DNA of 10,357 bases. It comes from an uncultured Bifidobacterium sp. Lineage in GTDB: Bacteria; Actinomycetota; Actinomycetes; Actinomycetales; Bifidobacteriaceae. Under the pieces are notes generated by a model, which was given only the letters and a program-made list of their open reading frames with translations, searched no databases and was not told the origin of the DNA. Position 1 is the first letter of the stretch. Every line of letters begins with the position of its first letter. Below are positions 5,575 to 10,357 of the stretch, in pieces. Made by a program: the position numbers and the translations under genes. The DNA is taken from positions 1 to 10,357 of the forward strand of contig CALNAE010000323.1 in the NCBI GenBank assembly GCA_937874315.1, in the 5' to 3' direction.

Positions 5575-6939
5575 TCAGTTCTTGAAGCTGTGAATCGGCG
5601 CGGGGATGCGCCCGCCGCGGGTCACGAAAGCCTCGCAGCTGGTTTGATTGACGGGGATAATCGGCGCGTATCCCATGAGGCCGCCGAAATTCGCCATCTG
5701 CCCTACCGATTTGCCATAGACGGGTATGAGCCGCACGGCCGTCGTTTTCTGGTTGACCATGCCGATGGCAGCCTCGTCGGCGATGATGCCGGAAATGGTG
5801 GCGGCGCTCGTCTCGCCGGGAATGGCGATCATGTCGAGCCCGACCGAGCAGACGCAGGTCATGGCCTCGAGTTTTTCGATGGTCAGGCATCCGGACTGCG
5901 CGGCGTCGATCATGTTCTTGTCTTCGGAGACCGGAATGAATGCTCCCGACAGCCCGCCGACATACGAGGAGGCCATGATGCCGCCCTTCTTGACCTGGTC
6001 GTTGAGCATGGCGAGCGCGGCCGTGGTCCCGGGAGCTCCGACCTGGTCGATGCCGATCTTCTCCAGCACCTCGCCCACCGAGTCACCGACGGCGGGGGTC
6101 GGCGCCAATGACAGGTCGATGATGCCGAAGGGTATGCCGAGCCGGCGAGAGGCCTCCTGCGCGACGAGTTGACCGACGCGCGTGATTTTGAACGCGGTGC
6201 GTTTGATGGTTTCGCATAGGAACTCGAAATCCCTGCCCTTCGCCGCGTCGAGCGACCGTGAGACGACGCCGGGCCCGGACACGCCGACGTTGATGACCGC
6301 GTCTCCCTCGGTAACCCCGTGGAAACCGCCGGCCATGAAGGGATTGTCGTCGGGCGCGTTGCAGAAGGCCACGAATTTCACGCAGCCGTAGCTGTCGATG
6401 TCACGGGTCTCGTACGCGATGTCCTTGACGACGTGACCCAGCAGTTCGACCGCGTCCATGTCGATGCCGGTTTTGGTGGAGCCCACGTTGACCGACGAGC
6501 ACACGATGTTCGTGTCGGCCAGCGCCCGGGGCAGGGAACGGATCAGGAGTTCATCGGCCTTCGTCATCGATTTGGAGACCAACGCGCTGTAACCGCCGAT
6601 CAGGTCGACTCCGACTTCGGCGGCCGCCTTGTCGAGCGCGTGGGCGATGGCGACGAAATCCTCGGTGGTCTTGCATACGCTGGCTCCGACGAGCGAGATC
6701 GGCGTGACGGTGATGCGTTTGTTGACGATCGGGATGCCATAGTCGCGTTCGATGGCCTTGCCCGTCGCCACGAGATCCTTGGCCGTGGCGGTGATCTTGC
6801 GGTAGATGCGCTCACAGGTGGCATTCACGTCGTCGGCCACGCAGTCGAGCAACGAGATGCCCATGGTGATGGTGCGTACGTCGAGTTTCTCCTGCTCGAT
6901 CATCTGGTTGGTCTCGTGGACCTCCATGATATTCAACAT
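5575..6939 (-). CDS. UPF0210 (DUF711, PFL-like) family protein
   Basis: A 454-residue cytoplasmic protein of the UPF0210/DUF711 family, often annotated as a PFL-family protein because of fold similarity to pyruvate formate-lyase. No enzymatic activity is established that I know of. The hallmark near the N-terminus, RTITMGISLLDC (residues 22-33), and the Gly-rich and Cys-containing segments along the whole length are present, and the protein looks intact. The start at 6939 is preferred over an in-frame ATG at 6984: GGGGGAG lies about six bases upstream, the length matches the family, and the family N-terminus begins close to this methionine. It follows the UPF0237 ACT-domain gene by 225 bp on the same strand; this pairing recurs in streptococci and others and suggests a shared function in which the ACT protein senses a small molecule. 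No terminator was identified after it. Confidence 0.93.
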   Translation of the reverse strand: MLNIMEVHETNQMIEQEKLDVRTITMGISLLDCVADDVNATCERIYRKITATAKDLVATGKAIERDYGIPIVNKRITVTPISLVGASVCKTTEDFVAIAHALDKAAAEVGVDLIGGYSALVSKSMTKADELLIRSLPRALADTNIVCSSVNVGSTKTGIDMDAVELLGHVVKDIAYETRDIDSYGCVKFVAFCNAPDDNPFMAGGFHGVTEGDAVINVGVSGPGVVSRSLDAAKGRDFEFLCETIKRTAFKITRVGQLVAQEASRRLGIPFGIIDLSLAPTPAVGDSVGEVLEKIGIDQVGAPGTTAALAMLNDQVKKGGIMASSYVGGLSGAFIPVSEDKNMIDAAQSGCLTIEKLEAMTCVCSVGLDMIAIPGETSAATISGIIADEAAIGMVNQKTTAVRLIPVYGKSVGQMANFGGLMGYAPIIPVNQTSCEAFVTRGGRIPAPIHSFKN

Positions 6940-6980
6940 TGCCGTGTCTCCCCCGCTCCCATGGATTTGCGATTTCCAGT

Positions 6981-6999
6981 GCATCCATACTCTGGATGC
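6981..6999 (-). promoter_or_regulatory. Perfect 7-bp hairpin in the leader of the UPF0210 gene
   Basis: GCATCCA (6981-6987), a 5-base loop and TGGATGC (6993-6999) form a perfect inverted repeat 41 bp upstream of the UPF0210 start. A third segment, ATGGAT (6961-6966), can pair with ATCCAT (6983-6988), which overlaps one arm, so two alternative hairpins compete just before the ribosome binding site. No T-run follows, so it is not an obvious terminator. Regulatory function is inferred only from position and symmetry. Confidence 0.4.
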
Positions 7000-7030
7000 C
7001 GATACCCGATTGTGTGACTTTCTAGGTTCT

Positions 7031-7073
7031 GGCCTAAGACCCGATCGAGGCTCCGATCGAGGTCCGGCCTAAG
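7031..7073. repeat. Nested short direct repeats in the ACT/UPF0210 spacer
   Basis: CCGATCGAGG occurs twice with a 12-bp period (7041-7050 and 7053-7062). It is bracketed by two copies of GGCCTAAG (7031-7038 and 7066-7073), with a further CCGATCC at 7077-7083. The arrangement suggests local duplication. Function unknown. Confidence 0.6.
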
Positions 7074-7164
7074 TTCCGATCCAGCCCCTGACCAGACGTC
7101 CGGTTCCCGGCCTGCTCGGCACCCGTCTCAACGCCAGCCGCCTCGAGCCTCTGACCACGCGGGC

Positions 7165-7437
7165 TCAGACGCGATGCATCTTCGTGAAGATCTCCTCGCG
7201 CTGGCAACGAATGTGCACTCCGATCTGTTCGCCGAGCTCGTCGAGATCGGCGACCATGTCCCCGAACTCACGGTCGGCATCCGTATAATCCACGATCATC
7301 ATCATGTTGAAGAACCCGTCGATGATGGTCTGCGAGATATCGAGCACATTGACACGATGACCGGACAGATACGTGCACACGCGGGCGATGATGCCCACCG
7401 TATCCTGGCCGACGACGGTGATGATGGCCTTGTTCAT
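7165..7437 (-). CDS. UPF0237 family ACT-domain protein
   Basis: A 90-residue protein that is a single ACT domain, the small-molecule-binding fold found in amino-acid-pathway enzymes and in GcvR-like regulators. The ligand loop G-x-D-x-x-G-I-x-A is present at residues 10-18 (Gly10, Asp12, Gly15, Ala18). AAGGAG (7442-7447) lies four bases before the ATG. An in-frame extension to 7686 is rejected because it runs through the terminator of the GH31 gene and adds no domain. Length and sequence fit UPF0237. It lies directly upstream of the UPF0210 gene, its usual partner, and probably shares a transcript with it. The ligand is unknown; an amino acid or related metabolite is the family-based expectation. 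Confidence 0.93.
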   Translation of the reverse strand: MNKAIITVVGQDTVGIIARVCTYLSGHRVNVLDISQTIIDGFFNMMMIVDYTDADREFGDMVADLDELGEQIGVHIRCQREEIFTKMHRV

Positions 7438-7443
7438 GAGGCT

Positions 7444-7501
7444 CCTTCGGTATGCGTAACCGTGCGATCCACCCAACGACGTCCAACGGCCTTCCGAAGG
7501 C
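7444..7501 (-). promoter_or_regulatory. Candidate Shine-Dalgarno-sequestering inverted repeat, ACT leader
   Basis: On the minus-strand transcript, CCTTCGG (7500-7494) is complementary over 7 bp to CCGAAGG (7450-7444), which contains most of the ACT gene's AAGGAG. The same upstream arm can instead fold locally, as GCCTT-CGG-AAGGC (7501-7489). Two competing structures, one hiding the ribosome binding site, are therefore possible. Such a 7-bp match with a 43-base loop can also arise by chance. Confidence 0.25.
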
Positions 7502-7511
7502 ATCCGAACGT

Positions 7512-7572
7512 GATATCGAACGATATCGACACCGTCGAGCACCATCGGGCACCGGCGATATCGGCGATATCG
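7512..7572. repeat. Cluster of four GATATCG palindromes upstream of the ACT gene
   Basis: GATATCG occurs at 7512-7518, 7522-7528, 7557-7563 and 7566-7572, arranged as two close pairs; three copies are the full palindrome CGATATCG. They lie in the 315-bp gap 7438-7752, 75-135 bp upstream of the ACT start, where a promoter is expected. They could be paired operator sites or a simple local duplication. No convincing -35/-10 pair was found there. Confidence 0.5.
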
Positions 7573-7620
7573 CAAAGTGACACCGCCGGTGAACCGTGTC
7601 GGGTATGAATCGTCTCTCAG

Positions 7621-7659
7621 TATAAAGAGGGCACCGGTCAAGCTCAGGCCGGCGCCCTC
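7621..7659 (-). terminator. Intrinsic terminator of the GH31 gene
   Basis: Read on the minus strand, GAGGGCGCCGG (7659-7649) pairs with CCGGTGCCCTC (7637-7627): 11 bp including one G-U pair, with an 11-base loop, followed by TTTATA. The G-U pair becomes an A-C mismatch on the plus strand, so the structure favours minus-strand transcription. It lies 94 bp past the GH31 stop and separates that gene from the ACT gene. Confidence 0.8.
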
Positions 7660-7752
7660 GTGTATCTGCGTTTCACGACAAGCCATGCATCGCAGACGAC
7701 ATGCACCTCATGAGATGCCGCCCACCCCACGCAACCATCCATCATGCATGTT

Positions 7753-10326
7753 TCAGGAGCGCAGCAGCACCTCTTCGAATGCGGAGACGATGCTCTGCGG
7801 CAAACGGTCATGGTGCTCCCCATGATCGTCGCGCGAACCGTAATCCAGTGTCCCCAGCGTCTGCAACGCACGCAGGCCCTTCGACCGCAACGCATTGAAC
7901 GCGCTTTCTTTGAGCGGGTACGCGATCTGCGCGTCCTTGCACAGGGCGAAGACGTCATGTTCCACCGGGTTCTGCGCGATGGTCAGGCCTTCGGGGAACG
8001 TGACAACCACGTCTTCGGCCGTGGACGTGGCCGGCACCGTCACGTTCAGGCTCATGGTTTCAGTATCGTACGTGGTCTCGCAGGCAACGCCGTTCACCAT
8101 GGCCCGCGTATCATTCACGCCACGCACGGTAACGACCCAAGAGCGTCGGGCCGGAACGATATCGGTCGCATCCGCCGCAGTTCCGGTTCCGACTTCGGTT
8201 CCGGCAGCACCATCGACAACGGCGGCCGCCGCGATCCGCAGGCTGGCCTGCCCCCAGTCGAATGTGATCGCGGTATCGGCCGCGTGCATGCCGGCGAGAT
8301 CGCCACCATCTCGATAACGTCCATCATCCTCACGCAGCGTGAACGCGCCGTCGGCCCCCGGGAACACCAACACCCGCATGGCCGCGGGATTGCTGACGTC
8401 GTTGTGCCGATCATCGCTCTGCATGGGTACGATGCCACCCGACTTGGCGAAAACGGGGAAACCGTCGATGGTCCGCCAGGCGTTGAACTGCATACCCGAT
8501 TCGTCCGACGCGAGATACTGTCGACCCGTGAAGAAGTCGAACCACTGGCCTTGCGGCAGCCACACCTTGGCCTTGGCCCGTAACGTCGCCTTGTCCATCG
8601 GCTCGGTGATCGGGGCGGCGATAAGCTCGGTGCCGAAATAGTATTCGTTGCGCACGCCGTAGGCTTCGCCGGTCTCCGGATGCTTCCAATACATAGGCTC
8701 GACGAGTTCCAGACCTTCGCTGGCGTTGCGCCAGTTCATGGTGTAGAGATATGGCACCAACGCCTGGCGCAGACGCAGCATCCTCGTCATCGCCGAACGA
8801 ACCGGCTCGTGGAAATTCCACGGCTCCTTGCCATTGAACGGCGAATTGCTGGAGTGCAGCCGGTTGATGGGGCTGAATGTGCCGAGCTGATACCACCGGG
8901 CCTCAAGCTCCTCGTCGCGGAAGCCCTCCATGTGCCCGCCGATGTCATGGCTCCACCAGCCGTAGCCGATATTCGAAGCCGTGGCGGTGAAATACGGTTG
9001 GAACCGCAGCGAATCCCAACTGACCACCGTGTCGCCGGAGAAGCCGATCGGGTAACGGTGCGAGCCGGGGCCGGCATACCGCGAGAACGTCAGCGGCCAA
9101 CGGCCTTCACGTGCGGAATCAAGATAGTGCAGGTGATTGAGCATCCAGAGCGGATCAAGACCGACCTGTTTGGTGACACCGCCCTGCTGCCAATCGATCC
9201 ACCAGAAATCGACGCCCTCGCGTTCCAGATCATGATGCATATCGAAATACGCGTCGACGAACTTCGGATCGGTCAGGTCGAATTCGATGGCCTCGCCCTT
9301 GACCGGATCCACGCCCATGGTCTTGGCCATCTTGGCATAGGCGTCTTCGAAGGCTCGTACGCCGTCTTTGGGATGAACGTTCAACGTAGTGTGCAGACCG
9401 CGCTCGTGCAGACCACGTAGGAAGCCCTCTGGATCGGGGAACAGTTCCTTATTCCAGGTGTATCCGGTCCAGCCATTGCCATATTTGTCGCGGTCCACGT
9501 CGGTGATGTGCCAGTCCATGTCGATAACCGACGTGGTGAACGGCACGCCTTCCTCGGCGAAACGGTCCATAAGCCGCACATACTCGTCCGCCGAATACCG
9601 GTAGTAGCGACTCCACCAATTGCCCATCGCGAATCGCGGCAGCAGCGGCGTCGGGCCGGTGAGACGATAGAAATCCTGTACCGCCCGCGAATACCGGTGG
9701 CCATATCCGAAGAAGTAGAGGTCCTTGCCCCGGTTAGGCCGCGAGGCGACGACGACTCCCCCTAGGCTGCGCATTCCAGCGGGGCACAGCGGGTCATCCG
9801 GAGCGATCAGGATATTCGATGTCGAGTCGTCGATGATGGACCAGCCGTCAGGGGAATTCAAGCCGACCTCGATGTCCCTCGAACCGTTGACCCCGTCCAG
9901 CGTACGGGCGGTGCCGAGCAGGTTGGCATGCTGGTCATCACCATAATGCCACGTACTGCAGAACCCGTCCATGTTCTTGGTCTCGATCTGCAATCCCTCT
10001 TTGGTGAACGGCTTCTTGTCGTAAGTCAGCCGAATCGTCGGGGTGTCGATGATCAGTCGACCATCTTGCTCGAAACGACGCATATGGATGTCTTCGGGCG
10101 CTTCGAAATCACGATCGATAACCATCTGCGTGCAATGGTCCTCGAACACACCCGAATCTGACCATTCGACACGAATCAGCGAATCCGTAAGCAAGGCGAT
10201 GCGCCAATGGTCACCTTGCGTTACGAATTCGTCTCGCATGGTCGGATGCGCCCCGTGGGGAAAACCTTTGCGCGGATTATGAGGGGTGGCGGCAGACATC
10301 GTTGGAATCGTCGTTGAGTCAGTCAT
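7753..10326 (-). CDS. GH31 family alpha-glycosidase
   Basis: An 857-residue cytoplasmic enzyme (no signal peptide or membrane helix) of glycoside hydrolase family 31, which cleaves alpha-linked sugars with retention. An N-terminal beta-sandwich (about 35-225) precedes the catalytic barrel (about 230-560) and C-terminal beta domains. Visible active-site landmarks: IDMDWH (268-273), predicted nucleophile Asp378 in WWIDWQQG, predicted acid/base Asp432 in GFSGDTVVSW, and HDIGGH (460-465). Classical alpha-glucosidases have WxDMNE at the nucleophile, so this is a divergent branch whose substrate (alpha-glucoside, xyloside, galactoside or N-acetylgalactosaminide) cannot be read off. An Ala/Gly/Thr-rich stretch (about 698-722) interrupts the C-terminal part. 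The ATG at 10326 has no ribosome binding site and sits three bases from a -10 box; Met10 (10299) is an alternative start. A dedicated terminator follows. Confidence 0.93.
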   Translation of the reverse strand: MTDSTTIPTMSAATPHNPRKGFPHGAHPTMRDEFVTQGDHWRIALLTDSLIRVEWSDSGVFEDHCTQMVIDRDFEAPEDIHMRRFEQDGRLIIDTPTIRLTYDKKPFTKEGLQIETKNMDGFCSTWHYGDDQHANLLGTARTLDGVNGSRDIEVGLNSPDGWSIIDDSTSNILIAPDDPLCPAGMRSLGGVVVASRPNRGKDLYFFGYGHRYSRAVQDFYRLTGPTPLLPRFAMGNWWSRYYRYSADEYVRLMDRFAEEGVPFTTSVIDMDWHITDVDRDKYGNGWTGYTWNKELFPDPEGFLRGLHERGLHTTLNVHPKDGVRAFEDAYAKMAKTMGVDPVKGEAIEFDLTDPKFVDAYFDMHHDLEREGVDFWWIDWQQGGVTKQVGLDPLWMLNHLHYLDSAREGRWPLTFSRYAGPGSHRYPIGFSGDTVVSWDSLRFQPYFTATASNIGYGWWSHDIGGHMEGFRDEELEARWYQLGTFSPINRLHSSNSPFNGKEPWNFHEPVRSAMTRMLRLRQALVPYLYTMNWRNASEGLELVEPMYWKHPETGEAYGVRNEYYFGTELIAAPITEPMDKATLRAKAKVWLPQGQWFDFFTGRQYLASDESGMQFNAWRTIDGFPVFAKSGGIVPMQSDDRHNDVSNPAAMRVLVFPGADGAFTLREDDGRYRDGGDLAGMHAADTAITFDWGQASLRIAAAAVVDGAAGTEVGTGTAADATDIVPARRSWVVTVRGVNDTRAMVNGVACETTYDTETMSLNVTVPATSTAEDVVVTFPEGLTIAQNPVEHDVFALCKDAQIAYPLKESAFNALRSKGLRALQTLGTLDYGSRDDHGEHHDRLPQSIVSAFEEVLLRS

Positions 10327-10328
10327 GA

Positions 10329-10357
10329 GTTATAAGTGTGCTTTCATAAGTGGACAA
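10329..10357 (-). promoter_or_regulatory. Sigma-70-like promoter of the GH31 gene
   Basis: On the minus strand, TTGTCC (10357-10352), a 17-bp spacer and TATAAC (10334-10329) match the -35/-10 consensus at 4/6 and 5/6. The -10 ends only two bases before the ATG at 10326, implying a leaderless transcript or a start further inside the gene. CACTTAT is repeated with a 14-bp period (10352-10346 and 10338-10332), partly overlapping both elements, and could be a regulator site. Confidence 0.6.

Noticed and set aside
4369..6111. 580-codon plus-strand open frame
   Set aside because: It lies antisense across two well-supported minus-strand genes and their spacer; the translation is Arg/His/Gly-rich with no domain and no ribosome binding site.
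6940..6984. Fifteen-residue N-terminal extension of the UPF0210 protein
   Set aside because: The upstream ATG lies within the hairpin and lacks a ribosome binding site; the start at 6939 has GGGGGAG and fits the family.
7438..7686. N-terminal extension of the ACT protein to 173 residues
   Set aside because: It would begin upstream of and read through the GH31 terminator stem; the 90-residue version has AAGGAG and the family length.
7744..9420. Two long plus-strand open frames (279 and 246 codons)
   Set aside because: Both are antisense to the GH31 gene and have compositions expected from reading its complement.
1..10357. CRISPR array, tRNA, rRNA, insertion sequence or phage genes
   Set aside because: No regularly spaced repeats beyond the short ones listed, no tRNA-like cloverleaf noticed and no transposase or integrase reading frame.

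Overview
The window is high-GC DNA with compact genes, mostly AGGAG-type ribosome binding sites, and a gene content (a UPF0237 ACT protein beside a UPF0210/DUF711 protein, an intracellular GH31 glycosidase, an FNR-like regulator, and a membrane-anchored DsbA-like protein) that points to an anaerobic actinobacterium, most likely Bifidobacterium or a close relative. The genus call rests on recall of protein families, not on a search.

Layout. Positions 1-437 hold no convincing gene: a short tandem repeat lies at the left edge and a candidate regulated promoter at the right end. Positions 438-4186 (plus strand) form a metal/redox stress locus: a P1B-type metal ATPase with a CPG motif, a 77-residue heavy-metal-associated (HMA) carrier, a divergent Dps-like protein, and a Crp/Fnr-family regulator. 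Two near-identical palindromes, TTGAC-N4-ATCAA, sit upstream of the ATPase (351-364) and in the last codons of the ATPase upstream of the HMA gene (2440-2453). Each is followed at the same distance by a TAC..T hexamer. The regulator's recognition helix carries the E-T-L-S-R pattern expected for TTGA half-sites, so the simplest model is that the last gene of the locus controls both transcription units.

Convergent to it on the minus strand (4282-5340) is a membrane-anchored thioredoxin-fold protein with a CPYC active site. Next on the minus strand is the pair UPF0237 ACT protein (7165-7437) and UPF0210/DUF711 protein (5575-6939), a recurrent pairing of unknown function. Their 225-bp spacer contains small repeats and a perfect 7-bp hairpin just ahead of the second gene. 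The right part (7753-10326, minus strand) is a large cytoplasmic GH31 alpha-glycosidase with a non-canonical nucleophile motif. It has a good sigma-70-like promoter abutting its ATG, and an intrinsic terminator at 7621-7659 separates it from the ACT gene.

How the genes work together. The first four genes look like one functional system: export of a transition metal (ATPase), metal shuttling (HMA), a Dps cage, and a probable two-cysteine redox- or metal-responsive regulator. The ATPase motifs argue against an ordinary Cu(I) exporter, and the Dps-like protein lacks the usual ferroxidase residues, so the metal handled is open. No link between this locus and the GH31 or ACT/UPF0210 genes is visible. 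No tRNA, rRNA, CRISPR array or insertion sequence was seen.
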